A DNA stretch of 64,000 nucleotides from Antrodiella citrinella (GCA_004802725.1 SGPM01000077.1:27632-91631); one strand, 5' to 3'; positions 36,425 through 48,732 are shown, counted from the stretch's first letter. Notes: generated by a model from the sequence alone, not told the origin. Program-made: numbers and translations.

Positions 36425-37425
36425 TTAGAGTCTGTTGACGGTGAGGACGGCGACGCGGCCATCTTGAGGTATGCCGTGGTTGACACCTACGCGAATGAAG
36501 AAGAGCATGATGAGTATGAGAAAGCTCATATATGGAGACAGAAACGTACCTCGTTTGCCTTTCTGCAGAAGGCCATCTTGCCACTGGACTTCGGCCTTCC
36601 ACCACATGCCCTTCCACCTGCTGCCAGCCGTGGCACGTTCGACGATATAATCACGACCGAGGTTGTACCCGTCTTTCGTGATCTTATGGTTCCTCGAAGA
36701 GTCCTGCTCTTTAGACGCACTACACCAAGAGGGCTCGTCAGAACAAGGCCTCGGAAAAACCACAGATCGAGGTGACGAACCCCAGGAACCAAGCGCCGCT
36801 GTTGGCCAGTGTCCCGTTCTGTTTCCAAGCACGGAAATGATGTCCACCGCGGACGCTCTCCCAGCACGTCCCAATGATAGGCATGTAATGCTGGCGGGCG
36901 AGGAAGTGCTCCCCCTTACGACCCAGACCGTCCCCCAGATGAGCCTCGTGTATATGGCCATAGTGCATGCCAAAGCATTCTTCCGAGAAGCCTATGGACC
37001 TGGCCACGGACCGACATACCATGAGCTCGCAAATGACGGAAGCAAGATGGCGACTCACTTGGTATAGATATGCAAGCCATCTTCTGTGAGTACGAAGGGA
37101 TCGGAGAGGGATGAGATGATGATGTTGAGCGGTTCGCCAAGACGCCTTGTAGTGAACTGTACAGGAATTCGAAGGGTGATCAGGTCTGAGAGGTGATTGG
37201 GCGCAGAAAAGTGGAGCGCACGTCAAGAAAGCGACCGCCGTTCAGGCGAGGGTCGACCCAGCCCACGGTATCCGCGAGAGGAGGTCGTTCGCCATGCTCA
37301 TAAGGTTCTCTGGCAGGCTCTCCGGGAGAGTTCAGGACGGTTTGGTCGACGGGTGAGGATATCGACTGAGATATGAAGAGGGAGAGAATAAGTAGGAGCA
37401 AGATGTGTGCTGGATTGGAAGCCAT
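36425..37425 (-). CDS. Secreted protein of unknown function, 250 aa
   Basis: Five exons on the minus strand (37425-37222, 37156-37059, 36999-36781, 36719-36550, 36486-36425), 250 aa with phases consistent. Signal peptide MASNPAHILLLLILSLFISQSISS. The mature part has four notable segments. These are FTTRRLGEPLNIIISSLSDP, CFGMHYGHIHEAHLGDG, GGHHFRAWKQNGTLANSGAW and a well-ordered end (HKITKDGYNLGRDYIVERA, then SRWKGMWWKAEVQW) closing in GVNHGIPQDGRVAVLTVN. A few Cys and many Gly/Trp/His residues suggest a compact extracellular or vacuolar domain. I do not recognise an enzyme signature. It looks like a conserved fungal hypothetical, because the exon-to-exon protein sequence is coherent and low in repeats. 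Divergent from the F-box gene that starts about 215 bases away. Confidence 0.78.
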
Positions 37426-37641
37426 GGGTCGATGGAGGTGCTACTTGTACGGATGGGACAGCTGAACGAATGTGACTGCCTTCGCCTTGTGTATCTTCAA
37501 GGCCGAAAAAATAAGAAACGTGCTGGAGGGTTATCAGAGAAACAGCCCGCAGCGGAAGGCAGCGTAAACTGGAAGGTGGATCTAATCTTATCTTATCACA
37601 TTCGCTGGTAATGCCGCCACCGCCCTTTGTTCACTTTGGCA

Positions 37642-39260
37642 ATGACCTCGATGAGAATGTCCTTTGTGACACTCGGCAGCTTTCCACCCATACTTGCCAT
37701 GCATATATTCTACAGAGACTCTTCACCTCCACCGGACGCGTCGCTGAATACCCGTCATGCCAGGTATTTCCCCCTCCTCTTCGCAAATATTAATGACACC
37801 GTGACTCACCTTCGCACAGTTATCTCTCGTATTGCTGCTCCTAATGTCGTCAGACGGATCATCCGTCGACTTACGCCCCCGTACTTGCGTCCGAGACGTA
37901 TTGCACCTTCCCCCGACGTTGCGGCCGAGGTATACGACCCCCCGCCTCCTCGCCACATCGACTCCGTCAGATACGACGCGTCAGACGCGTCCACCTTCGT
38001 CATCGAGAACATTCTTGGTCATCTCTGGGACGACGTACAGACGCTCCGCGCATGCTCTCTTACCTGCCACTGGTGGCGGAACGTCGCCCAGCCCCTCCTC
38101 TACCGGAGCATCCAGATCAAGAACAGGGGGCGGCTGCATCACTTCGAGAATATCGCGATGCTGGTGCCGAAGACGAGGCCTTGGATCACCGAAGTGCGCC
38201 TCTTGGGTGACGTCGACCCGGCGTACGGGAAGCACAACTTCACCTGGGTGAAGCACATCGACTACGAGCTGTCGGACAATCTCCCACATGTCGTGTCTAT
38301 GCGGCTGAGCGACTTCGAGGACACGCCTGGCTCGCTGGACGAGTCCTTCATCCTCGGCCTCGCCTGCTTCTCCGAGATCAACGAGTGCAGGTTTTCCGAA
38401 GAGACGTTGTGGTCTATCATCTGTGCCTTCCCCCAACTGCGCCACCTCACCATCCGGGACTTCCGCTGCATGGAATGGCGCGGGAACTACCACTACCCAC
38501 CTCACTCGAGACATCCTCAGGTCGAACAGACCAAGGGCCCCATCACGGGCCTCCCGTTCCCGTACCCTCCGAAGCTGGAGAGTTTGAAGGTCGTGCACAT
38601 GTTTTCAGATGGCTTACGTTCACACTACGAGCTGCAGAGCACGTTCTACCGCTTTGTGAGGAACGAGACGGTTAAGACTCTGCGTTCATTCACCTGGGAG
38701 TCGGACCACGAGGTCGACTATGCAGAGAGGGCCTGGTCCATCAATACGTTCCTGTACGAGCTGCAGGACCTCAAGTGCATCGACATGCGTGCGTCTCTTT
38801 TCCTTTCTCCCTCTCTGAGTGTTCGCGCTGACCATGAGATCTGTTGTTTTGTGTAGAGGTCCCACTTGGCATCCCTCTCCTCCGCGAGCCGCACGAACCC
38901 GACGTGCTCAACCTCTGGTCCGTTGAAACCTGCCACTGGTACGCCCCCTCCCTCTCCCACCTACGCGGCCGCCCCGCCGGCGACGACGGCACCTACTTTC
39001 CGCACGTCACCACCCTCACCCTGCACATCCCCGACACCCCGCTAGACTGGACGTGCTATCGCAACTTGAGGCACGTCTTGACCGGAACTGGGACGGGGGC
39101 TGGGGCTGGGAGGGTGTGGTATCCGAAGTTGAGGTGGTTGAATGTACGTGTGGGGTTCACGTGGGCGAGTGGGGTGCGTAGGGCAGATAAGTTGATGGAG
39201 ATTTTTGGGGCGTATGAGGAGGCGGGGTTGAGGGTGAGTATGTTCTTCAAGGAGGAGTAG
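37642..39260 (+). CDS. F-box-like protein with divergent box, about 516 aa
   Basis: Two exons, 37642-38788 and 38857-39260, with a 68-bp intron and phase 1 kept. A degenerate F-box is at about residues 120-160: FVIENILGHLWDDVQTLRACSLTCHWWRNVAQPLLYRSIQI. The usual LP(P/Y)E opening is replaced by DASDASTF, but the CSLTC-W-R-LLYRSI part typical of basidiomycete F-box proteins is kept. Downstream there is no catalytic motif. Leucine-rich-repeat-like strings occur (LRHLTIRDF, LESLKVVHMF, VTTLTLHIPDTP, LRWLNVRVGF). Likely an SCF substrate adaptor, though Skp1 binding may be weak. The start is uncertain: the first 100 residues (MTSMRMSFVTLG...) are basic and low in similarity to anything, and the true start may be further in. 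Confidence 0.72.
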
Positions 39261-39508
39261 GGCTCGGTGCAAGTCTCGTTGGATTGTGTTTTCTGTCTGT
39301 CTGTTTATCTGCCGCTCTCTGTCTTTCTATTCTCTGTCTCTGTCTCTGTCTCTGTCTGGATTCCCCTCACTCTCTTCCTCTTCCATCTTTCCCTCTCTCT
39401 TTCCCTTTCCTCTTTCCCTCTCGGTCTCTTCACCTCTATCTCTTCCTATTTCCTTCTCTCCTGTATACGCTGACCACGGGCAGGTCCCTGGTCCATGACT
39501 GGACGACT
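39261..39508. other. CT-rich intergenic stretch
   Basis: Nearly all pyrimidine on the plus strand from 39290 to 39460. Probably the 3' end of the F-box gene and the promoter of the thioesterase gene. The open frames across it are products of the repeat. Confidence 0.6.
39330..39357 (+). repeat. (TCTCTG)n / CT-rich microsatellite
   Basis: Four near-perfect TCTCTG units within a longer CT-rich tract, upstream of the thioesterase gene. Confidence 0.75.
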
Positions 39509-40438
39509 GTAGCAGTGATCTCAATTCTCAGTAAGTAGAACCTCTTGTAATGGACTCATAACTGTGGACTTAGACTATATCACAACACTGTATTAGGAAA
39601 CACCTCGAGGCCCTCGAACACTCCCTCCACAACCTCCCCATTCTCCAGGAGCACAGACGGAGGGCGGACGCCGAGGACTGGTACGAGGCGAGGCCGTACA
39701 CGAAAATACCCGAGGAGAGGCGGGTCAATAGCTTGACCGCGGGCGCGTTGAGGGGTCCCGGGCGGCTGGCGCTGCCCCCGCTTGTGAGGTCGAGGAGGGA
39801 CGAGACCGAGAGCTTGTTTTTCTTGCATGTCGGGAGGGGTTTGTGTGGCCATGAGGGGATCATTCATGGGGGATTGTTGGCTACGTTACTGGACGAATCG
39901 TTGGGTCGCATCGTACGTCGTGTTTTCTCCGTTTCCTATCCTACCCTGACGCTCCTGGAACAGGCACTCCTGAACTTGCCTGACAAGATCGGGGTCACTG
40001 CCAATTTGAACCTGAACTACCGCGCCCCGACGCGTGCTGACCAAGTCCGTCTCTCCCTCCCTTCTCCTAACACTCCCTACTGAACAAAACGCACAGTTCA
40101 TAGTCATAAAGACGCGGTTACTAGAGCAAAAAGGCCGGAAAGTCGTCGTTGCAGGCTCAATCGAAGACCTCCAAGGGACAGTCCTAGTCGAAGCCTCGTA
40201 CGTCACCTCTTTACAACCATTCTCCCATTCCGATCTTCTTCTCCAACACTCGCTGACCTCACCCCACAGCGCGATCTTCATCCAACCGAAATACGCCAAA
40301 CTCCTCAACACGAAGCAGATCCGCGAGTACATGGGCGCTCCCCCGAACTCGAAGGAGCCCATCGTTGAGGGGGCCGTCGCCCCCGTGCCCATGCCGCCGG
40401 ACGTCCTTGTGGGCAAGGATCCGAAGGTTGTTGTTTGA
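39495..40438 (+). CDS. Hotdog-fold thioesterase (4HBT/THEM4-like), about 226 aa
   Basis: Clear exons: 39597-39912, 39964-40044, 40097-40197 and 40270-40438. The core FLHVGRGLCGHEGIIHGGLLATLLDE is the 4HBT hotdog motif with the HGG loop and catalytic Asp/Glu. VTANLNLNYRAPTRADQ and GTVLVEASAIFIQPK are the following strands. Preceding it, HLEALEHSLHNLP and WYEARPY match the N-terminal part seen in fungal members. The 5' end is uncertain. The only in-frame solution I found is a 14-base first exon (39495-39508, MTGRL) joined through a weak donor (GTAGCA) and an 88-bp intron. Relatives seem to have a longer N-terminus, often mitochondrial, so an exon may be missing or lost. Expected to hydrolyse acyl-CoA thioesters. 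Confidence 0.75.
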
Positions 40439-41046
40439 TTTAGAGGGGTGTGTTTGGGATTGGGACATCGACGGTTGTATATTGCTTCATCATATTTCAT
40501 GACATGACGTGACAGATATCCAAACTACTGTGTTGGACTGTGCTCTTCGTCGGCCGAGGTTTTGGTTGTCACGATATGTAAGCTTACATCGCATCCGAGG
40601 TCGAAAGACGCGAAGACTAAGGTGCGTTTTGTCTGAGTTGTATGACGATGATGGGATTGACGTGATGGGGAAAGATAGGTATGGTGTGTTATGTTATGCT
40701 AGTGCACTGGCAAGCAGCAAAGGACGAAGTGAAGCGTGAACCCAACGATACCCCGAGTCAAACCTGAACAGCTTTTACAGTATGGTATGTCGAATGCAAG
40801 AGAGAATTCGAGGAACGGATGAAAGACGCGAGGACACGATGACGAGACCCAGGTGCGTCGCGTCGTACTATGAATGATTATGGTATTAACGTATGCGAAT
40901 AAACAGCTTGTACGGTACGGCATGTGGCAGGAACAACTAAAGCTACAAAGTGTATACGAGCAACAAACGACAGGACGAGAACAACAGTACGAACGCCACA
41001 CAATAGATAGAAGACGTGAAAGTGTTCAAACACGCGGGTCACCGAG
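40439..41046. other. Convergent 3' intergenic region
   Basis: 608 bases between the thioesterase (plus) and the Ser/Pro-rich protein (minus). No feature seen beyond likely 3' untranslated regions. Confidence 0.5.
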
Positions 41047-42061
41047 TCAACGCGCCTTGAGGGCCCGCAACTGCTGCTGCACCTCCCCGATATCCCGCCT
41101 ATTCCACTCACCCCACCACCCCGCCGAGTTGCTCGTCACCCACACCCTCGACGACCGGCTGGGGCGCCGTGGGGGGCGGGTACGTCGCGTGCGTCGCGAC
41201 GCCGACGTTCGCAAAGTCGACGGACATGCTCCGTCTCCTCCCCGCTTTGCCCGCGCTCTTCGGATGGAGGGAGTCTTTGCGCGGGGGTAGAGGCGGGACC
41301 GTGTCGTGGGTGGCGGTGGAGGGTGCAGGGCGAAGAGACGCAGAAGACGCTTTGCGCGACCTGGACGCGAAGACGAGACCCGGGGGGATCCTCTCCCCCA
41401 ACGTTCGCGTCAGCTTCGCCATCCGCTTCCTCCGACTCTCGGTCGGAGTTGGGGAGACGGGTGTCACAGGCGTAACGGGTGTCAGTGCCCCGGTCCCGCT
41501 AGGTGTGCGTCCAGGTGTCAAGGTAGACGAAGACGAGCAAGAGTTGGAAGAGGAAGCGGAAGACGTGGGCGTGTAAGGGAGGGAGTAGTGTCTCGAGGAC
41601 GGCGCGGTGAGGTGCAGGATCAGCGGGGGCGGGACCTCGATGCTCCGTTTCCCCGTGTTCTTCAGCGTCGGCCGCCTCTTCCGCCTCTCCCTCTCCTTCC
41701 CTCCTTCTTGCTCTTGCGACGAAGAGCGAGAGGATACAGCGGAGAGCGTCGCGCCTACGTTCGCAGAAGAGTACACGAAGTTCGGCATGGGCTCGAACCC
41801 GCGCGGGGACGGAGGGCGAGGGCGAGTCTGCCGTCCTCGGTCTCCCTCCTTTTTCCTCTCTATGCTGGGGTTGAGGTCGCGGGCCTTGGGGACGCAACGA
41901 TACCGGGATCGGCGGGCGTTCGGGCACCGTATTGATTTGGGGCGTCACCCGAGCAAGGCCCCGATCTTGCGCGTCGAGCGCATGAGGCGGGTGCGCTGCT
42001 TCGTGTCGATCGCGTGTGCAGTGTGCGGGGGAGGAGGGCTCAAAGGTGTCATGGCTTGCAT
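41047..42061 (-). CDS. Ser/Pro-rich basidiomycete protein, C-terminal frameshift
   Basis: Exon 1 42061-41949 (MQAMTPLSPPPPHTAHAID, then RTRLMRSTRKIGALLG) is joined by an 84-bp intron to exon 2 from 41864. Exon 2 holds low-complexity TPVTPVTPVSPTPTE and then RRKRMAKLTRTLGERIPPGLVF, a conserved-looking basic helix. In the given frame the protein stops at 41108 after 289 aa. One frame over, however, a well-ordered end follows: VWVTSNSAGWWGEWNRRDI, then GEVQQQLRALKAR and a stop at 41047. Removing one G from the GGG run (41145-41147) would join them. This is either a homopolymer error or a truncating mutation. Function is unknown; no enzyme motif. The first splice site is also open to question, because the sequence after LLG reads on plausibly in another frame. 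Confidence 0.65.
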
Positions 42062-42090
42062 CGTATTGGTGTCGGCGTGAGAAGAGACCG

Positions 42091-42107
42091 TGAAGTGAAG
42101 TGAAGTG
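42091..42107. repeat. (TGAAG)3 short tandem repeat
   Basis: Three TGAAG units about 30-45 bases upstream of the start codon of the minus-strand Ser/Pro-rich gene. Confidence 0.7.
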
Positions 42108-42824
42108 CAAACAAGATATTAGGAAAGATGAGGCGATGAGTGAGTAGTAGAGACAGTACTAGTCGTAACAGCAGTCAAAGAAATATCGTCGTCTCTACGC
42201 AGAACCGCAAAGGTGTTTTGTTTGGGGGAAGGGCCCAACCTCCCACCCGCTTTATGTACCCTCTCTCCACGCGTTGACATGGCGGTTCCCACTCCAAGAG
42301 AGAACAATAACCTTGATGCGCTTTAGTAGCCTTTACACACATGGCAAGCTTCTCCAGTTACACCGAACGCAGCGTTTTTCAGAGTTTACAAGGACGCTGC
42401 TTCGAAAATCTGAAAGTACAATAGCAAACGTCGGCGTGGCTTTCCCATGGGGAGACGGAGAACCGAGGGGGAACAAGGATTACCGCGAAAGGAAGGGCTA
42501 AACGCTAGATCATCGGAGTTGGTTGCATTACACGCGGTTTCTCCGCCACAAAGTTTCCGACGAACAAAGTTCAACAAACACTGGCAATACGCGACTGGAG
42601 TCTGTGACCCAAGTAAAAAGAATGCATCGGGTATTGCGCGTGTGGTAAGATGCTAGGTGCTAGGGAATATATGCTAGGGGTGAATACGTGTAGTGTAGGC
42701 GACTAGACCTGAATATGCGGGGTCGTCGTAAGTCGTGTGGAGGTATTAGTCCGTCTAAAGTTGAGTCTGATATCGCAGACAACAAGGGGAATGCATCGCA
42801 GAGTTGTGCGATGGTCTTTATGGT
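42108..42824. other. Intergenic region
   Basis: About 717 bases between the 5' end of the Ser/Pro-rich gene and the 3' end of the first MFS transporter gene. Nothing recognisable. Confidence 0.5.
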
Positions 42825-45023
42825 TTATGAGGCGTATTTGCTCGCTGCTCGTATACGCTCGCCGTATTTCCAGAAGAAAAATGGTCTATGCGAACGCGTC
42901 AGCGGACGGGGAGAGCTTCAGAGGACGAAGAAAGACGCACGCAGGACACCCAATCACAACAGCCACAACCGCAAGAATCGTGTCGCCCTTTCCGAACCCT
43001 AGAGCCTTGTACATGGCGGGTGCAAATAGAGGGAAACCAAAGGCGGCCAATGAGCGCCAGAACGTCACTGCAGCCAGAGCTTATGGAGAGGGACAATTGT
43101 CAGTATACACGCGTAGGGCGAGCGATAATCAAAGATGGTGCTCACCTGAAGCAGCATGGAACGTGAACGTATCGATAACATAAGTCTGGATGCACTGGAA
43201 GTTCAGGATCATACCGCCAGCGACCAACGCCATTCCCTGTAGGGTAGTCAAAGGTTAGAACGCGATGAGGATCTAAGGGGAAAGGTGATGGGGCTCACTA
43301 TGTCCGGAGCGATCCAATGTATGCTTGCACGCGCCGTCCATCCGGAGAGGAGCAAACCGATCGGCAGGATCCATGTCCCAGGGACCATGGCAGCTGATAT
43401 CAGGACGACGCGCTGTGAGTCGAGATTCAGGGTGATTGTCGGACGGATGTGAACTCACGGAGACGAAATTCCGGTCTGCCGACGCCACCATTGCGTTTCC
43501 TGCAGTATACATATACTTTATCCATGTATCGAGCATTCAGTTGGGATGCGCCAGTGAGTCCGATACCAAAGGCGAGATAATGGAGCCCTGCAATGCCGGT
43601 TGATTCGTGATACACTCCCTGGTAGATGGATGGAATTGTGTTCAGGTAAACTGCAAAAAAGGTCGCTCAACGGGGATAACAAAAGATTGGGCGTGCAAAC
43701 TTACGATACATCAGACCGTAAATGAAAGCCATATACACTCCCATTAATTGAATGATAGGTTCAAGGAAGAACATCTTCCATGGCCGGTAGAGGGCATTTT
43801 TCAGGATGTTCTTCCAGCTTCAGACGGATATGAGCTTCCAATTGAGTAGAGAAGAACGGTGCGATACATACTGTCGATCTTCACCATCAAAAATGGTACG
43901 TATCTCCCTCGTCTCAGGCTTCTCTGGATCTGCGTTCTTCCGTATACGTTGGGCTTTGCGCTCCAATAATACAGGTGCAAAAGCTGAAATAGAAATGTTG
44001 AGCGCACGGCACCCATCGAAAGGAATAGAGAGCTTACTCTCTTGCAGATAAAGGACACCCAACATTTGAATTAGTCCATCAAACATAGTCGTCGACCAGA
44101 ACTGAAAAGAGAACGTTTAGGTGCCGGGAGGTTTGTGCGCATCTGTAGGACGTACCACCCAACGCCATGTAGTTCGCTGCGTTATCCAAGCGCCGATAAG
44201 GGGGCCTATAGAGGGTCCGAGAAGTGGTGCCAAGGAGTATAGAGCAATTGCTTTTCCACGTTCCTCCGTTCGCCAAGTATCGCCAATCAGCCCTCCACCA
44301 ATCTGTATTGCACAAATTTTCAGGTCAAAGATTCGCCTGACAATCAATTGACTTACGGATAATGGTGCACTTCCTCCCAGACCAGCCATCAGTCGGAAGA
44401 CAATGAGTTGAGTCTTGTTCTGCGCGAATCCACAGCCCAGATTCCATGCTATGCCGTAGAGTTAGCTTACACCACGTTACAGAGGGCCGAAATCACGTAC
44501 CAGCATACCACAGATTCGCAAGCTGCAGTACTCGTACTCGGCCGTACATTTCACTCAATGGTCCCAGAAATAGCGGGCCAAAGGCTGAGAGCACAACGTT
44601 AGCGCACCATATGTTATCGCACCGTGAATCATGCGTACCGTAGCCCAGGACGAATATTGACGTCATCATCGCTATTATAGATGGGTTTGTGACATGAAAT
44701 TGAGACGCAATCACATCACTCGCAGGTGCCATCATCGAGGACGAGACCGGACTGACGAAGGTGAAGCAGGAGACGATAAACGTCGCTGCCCATTTTCGTT
44801 TGTAGGACCAGCTTCAAAAGGTTATCAGCCTTGCTCTAGCGCGAAAAACTTCATAACTAGGTACTCACTTCTTGGGATTTTGTGGGTCATCAGGCCCATC
44901 CCAATCGACTACCAGCACATTTTGATCCTTGTCCCCCGCCTCGCCCGCATGTGTATGCTCTGAACCTGTGTCATCCACTTCAGCCTGAGCTTCCGATTCA
45001 GCTGCCACTTTCTTTGACTCCAT
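42825..45023 (-). CDS. MFS transporter A, DHA1 drug:H+ antiporter family, 505 aa
   Basis: Thirteen exons on the minus strand (45023-44869, 44811-44639, 44584-44501, 44448-44357, 44302-44156, 44101-44038, 43983-43872, 43817-43705, 43650-43459, 43393-43299, 43236-43146, 43079-42941, 42885-42825), 505 aa. The acidic N-terminus ends in VDWDGPDDPQNPKNW, the usual lead-in to helix 1 in fungal DHA1 transporters. Motif A is GPLSEMYGRVRV after helix 2. Motif C-like GPSIGPLIGAWI is in helix 5. Twelve membrane helices can be placed. The middle loop is basic (LLERKAQRIRKNAD), and the C-terminus is FFFWKYGERIRAASKYAS. Exports drugs or small metabolites, or polyamines, at the plasma membrane using the proton gradient; the substrate is unknown. 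It is one of three paralogues here and the upstream neighbour (B) is a tandem copy. Confidence 0.9.
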
Positions 45024-45180
45024 GTCTGCTGGAAATTCTTCTCGGAGTGTAGGCGTGGGCGACACAATGCCTTTCTCGGTATTCGCGTGCCGGTTGTTGT
45101 CGGTCGGAGCGCGTGAAGGTAGGGGGTATGCTCGACCTATCACTAAGTGAAAAGTAAAGATCGTTGTCGTCACTTGAGCT

Positions 45181-45188
45181 CTTTATAT
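45181..45188 (-). promoter_or_regulatory. TATA box of MFS transporter A
   Basis: On the minus strand this reads ATATAAAG, about 160 bases upstream of the ATG at 45023. Confidence 0.5.
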
Positions 45189-46444
45189 GTACTGTATGCG
45201 AAATACCCACAGTTATCATTATCCTTTGGTCATACCCCCAAGAAGCGATTCGGCATGGCCTGGCATGACACAGTGCTCCTTCATAGAAGAACATCATCGG
45301 ACTCGGGCCACGCAAGGAAAAGGTATGCCGAGAGTTTGCCGCGGGTAGAAAAGCCGGTGACAGCACAGAGGAAAGCAGAACCAGGCAGAACCAACCACCT
45401 TGTTCGGCTTTGTTCGGTCCTGCTGAAAATTGTTTATCCCTGTCCGAGTCCAGTCTCAGGCTGGACAGAGCAACGGCGCCGCACTGCACAAATCCTTGTA
45501 GTTTAAACACGTAGCACGATGCACGCGTGGGTACATATGCATTGTACACTCGACGGCGAACGCGCTTATCTATCAACGTGGTTCAAATAAGTTGAAATAA
45601 CCATCTGTCTGACAAGATTATGCTTACAAGATGTCTGATCGGACTTTGGGCTTTTACAAGAGTCGGATCATGTAAAACGTTCGTCTCGATGGAGGTTCAA
45701 CAATAAAGCTGTTCTAGTAGGTAAGCCATGAGACGAGAAGACAGGGCCAATGAAATCGCGGAGCCCGTAACGCGAATTCTTGCTCGCTAGAGCAAGCTTA
45801 CCGCCACACCCAACGGTCCCTTTCGATCGACCACTTAAGCGCTCCCTACCGATATCACCCGACCTCACCCACCACCCATCACTTTCACCACAGCAACGAG
45901 AGTGGAGGCAAAAGATTGTCAACGCTGCTTTGACGATCGATGATTCATGCATTCGCGGAAACAAAAAAGACAGCAACGATCTACTTCGAGATCAACGCAT
46001 ACGAAAATGGTCACATACCAGAAGCCGCAAGCGAAGTGAAGACTTCGTACATAGTAACATATTGAGTATAAGACTTACTTTCGAGCTTCAACAACGGATC
46101 CGCCTCGCTGCCAGGTTCAGCAGCCCCTCTCCTCATGCGCGTGATGGATATTACAATGGTGCGCCTTTCATAGATCAAAAGAAACAGAAGGACTCACACA
46201 AACGGAACTTAGGTTGTTCAAATCCATCGCTCATACATCGTACACTTTGTCCGAGGACTGCAGGCCGAACGAAGCGTTGATCCTTAGGTTTGAGCCCTGA
46301 GGCTTTGTATAACCTAAGTACCTCTGTGAGCATTTCATATCATAGGCGGAGGTATGGTATTATATTAGAGGCGGAGGAGGTATGGTATGTGTCGTTGCTT
46401 GGCGGCTCAATCCAACACGACACGAGCACATCGCAGCTCGATCG
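45189..46444. other. Intergenic region between MFS A and MFS B
   Basis: 1.26 kb between tandem minus-strand transporters. Open frames up to 192 codons show no domain. Presumably the promoter of A and the 3' flank of B. Confidence 0.5.
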
Positions 46445-48732
46445 TCACGTTTGCGCGTATTTGCTCGCCTTGCGGAAGCGTTCACCGTAATGCCAGAAGA
46501 AGAATGGTCTGTTTCTGCTGGATCAGACTGTGTGCACCGGGCGAGGTAGATAATACGTACGCAGGACACCCAACTGCAATGGCGAAACCCGCGAGGATAG
46601 TGTCACCTTTACCGTATCCTAGGGCATGGTACATGGGCGGCGAGAACAGCGGAAACCCGAAGCCTGCTACAGCTCGGAAGAAGAGAACCGCGGCCAGTGC
46701 TGCGGGATCGTCGATAAAACACTTTCGAGGAATAGAGTTCATGCAAGACGTTAAGCTTACCTGAAGCCGCATGCAACGTAAAAGCGTCAATAACATACGT
46801 CTGAATGGCTACGAAGTCCAGGAGAATTCCAACTCCGACGAGTACAATGCCCTAACATCTGCGTCAACATCAACCATTCATGTTAAAAAAAGGGACGTCT
46901 CACTATATCCGGTACTATCCAGTGAATACTCGCCCGTGCTGTCCAGCCCGTTAACAAAAGACCAGTGGGCAGTATGACCGACCCAGGGATCATCAACGCT
47001 ATCAAGAAAAAGGTCAGCGAATGACGACGATTAGTGAAATGACGGTACTGACGCAAACGGAATTCAGGTCTACCCGCGCCACCATATCGTTCGCAGCAAT
47101 ATACGTAGACTTTGTCCATGAACAGCGAACTCAACAGACACCCAACAACGATACCCAGAGCCAAGGCAATATAATGTAAGCCGGCAATTCCAACGGATTG
47201 GCCATAAATGCCCTCGAATATACTCGGTATCGATGTGAGAAACACTTGCATATTTTGAATGAGACCGAGAAGCAATCTGATAGAAAGAAGGAAACGAACC
47301 GTAAAGCAGACCGTAAATGAACGCCATATAAACACCAAACACTTGAATGATCGACTCTTGCCAGAAGAGCAGGAACGGTCTTGTAAGAGCTCTAAAAATA
47401 AGAACTTGCCAACTATCGAATGATCAGTATGTTCCCCCTCAAACCCTGACTATGAGCTCCCCTTACTTCTGTTTGACAACACCTTTCGCTTGGACTTGAG
47501 GTGCTCCGCTATTGGTAGCAAGTAGCGCTTTCATGTGATCCCTAGCTTTGCGCTCTAGGATCATTGGGGCGTACGCTACAAACGCGGATCAGAATTGAGC
47601 TGGTGTTGCGCCAAGTTGAACGACGTACACTCCGTGAGGAAAACAAAGCCGACGATTTGTAATACGACAGTGGCGATTGCAGTCGACCAGAACTACGAAA
47701 AGCACAGCAAAATGACGGTCAAGGGGATAAATTAGTGCGTGGACTGAGCGACTTACCGCCCATCTCCATGTCGTGTTCTGTGCAATCCATGCACCAGCAA
47801 TCGGACCGATAGCTGGACCGAGGAACGGTGACAAGGAGAACATAACTACTGCTTGTCCTCTATCCTCTGCAGCCCAAATATCGCCGATGACACCACCACC
47901 TACCTGTTATCTGTCAGAACATTATCACGGATAGAAGAATGCACGGCGCACAGAGAATGGACAGCTTCCACCTAAACCGGCAAGGAATCGGAACACCAAT
48001 AATTGTGTTGTATTTTGTGCGAATCCACAGGCAAGATTGAATGCTGAGAATGCTTTGGTCAGTGTGCAGTTTCCAGGATTCATTATGAGGTGCGTACCGA
48101 AGAAGAACATATTAGCAGCATGCAGAACCCGCCGCCTACCGAACACTTCGCTCAGGGGACCGAATAGCATAGGACCAAACGCTAAATTTCAAGAGGTCAG
48201 GGACTTTGGGATTCATCTGCCCAAACAATTCTACGAACCAAATGCAAGGACGAATACAGAGGTCGAGATCTCTAGGACGACCTTGTTGCCAATATTGAAA
48301 TCTGTAGCAATGAGACTGGCTGCTGGTGAAGCTACGGATGACACTAGTGGACTCATACCCGTGTATAGAGCCACGAGCGTAGTTACCATCCGTTTGCGAC
48401 CAATAGACCAACTGACGAGTTGGGAAGCATCAGACATCACCTTCGCAAGAACAAGAGACAATGAATGGAATGACGTACTTCCTAGGATAATCTGGGTCAT
48501 TCGGCCCATCCCAGTCCACGAAAATGATGTCCTCAGTATCCCCCTGTAACGATAACCTCTCCTTCGCCTCCTCTAGCTCTTCCTCTTGTTCCGCCACGTC
48601 GACCGTTTCCTTGAGCAAAGTACGCATCGTTGTCCGTGCGTCATGACCTGCTTCGAGAGACGTCATCGTCGGGGGCACTTCTGGTAAAGCAAGGGTAGAC
48701 GAATCGTCATACGTAGATTCTAGAGTGGTCAT
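46445..48732 (-). CDS. MFS transporter B, DHA1 drug:H+ antiporter family, about 540 aa
   Basis: Same exon plan as transporter A. The first exons are 48732-48479, 48411-48239 and 48181-48098, and the last ends in TGA at 46445. The N-terminal tail is longer (about 85 residues, acidic, ending FVDWDGPNDPDYPRN). Motif A is GPLSEVFGRRRV. Helix 5 is GPAIGPIAGAWI. The external loop GIYGQSVGIAGLHYIALALG and the C-terminus FFFWHYGERFRKASKYAQ match copies A and C position for position. One internal loop is longer and lacks the KPETREI segment of A. Several donors are GTTCGT rather than GTAAGT. It appears complete. Likely plasma-membrane efflux of a small molecule; substrate unknown. Confidence 0.88.

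Noticed and set aside
39267..39538. Three overlapping Ser/Leu-rich frames across the CT tract
   Set aside because: They are translations of the pyrimidine repeat in all three frames, with no conserved domain or splice partner.
45021..45173. Longer MFS A start reaching to 45173
   Set aside because: That frame begins with GTG rather than ATG, and the added residues have no counterpart in copies B and C.
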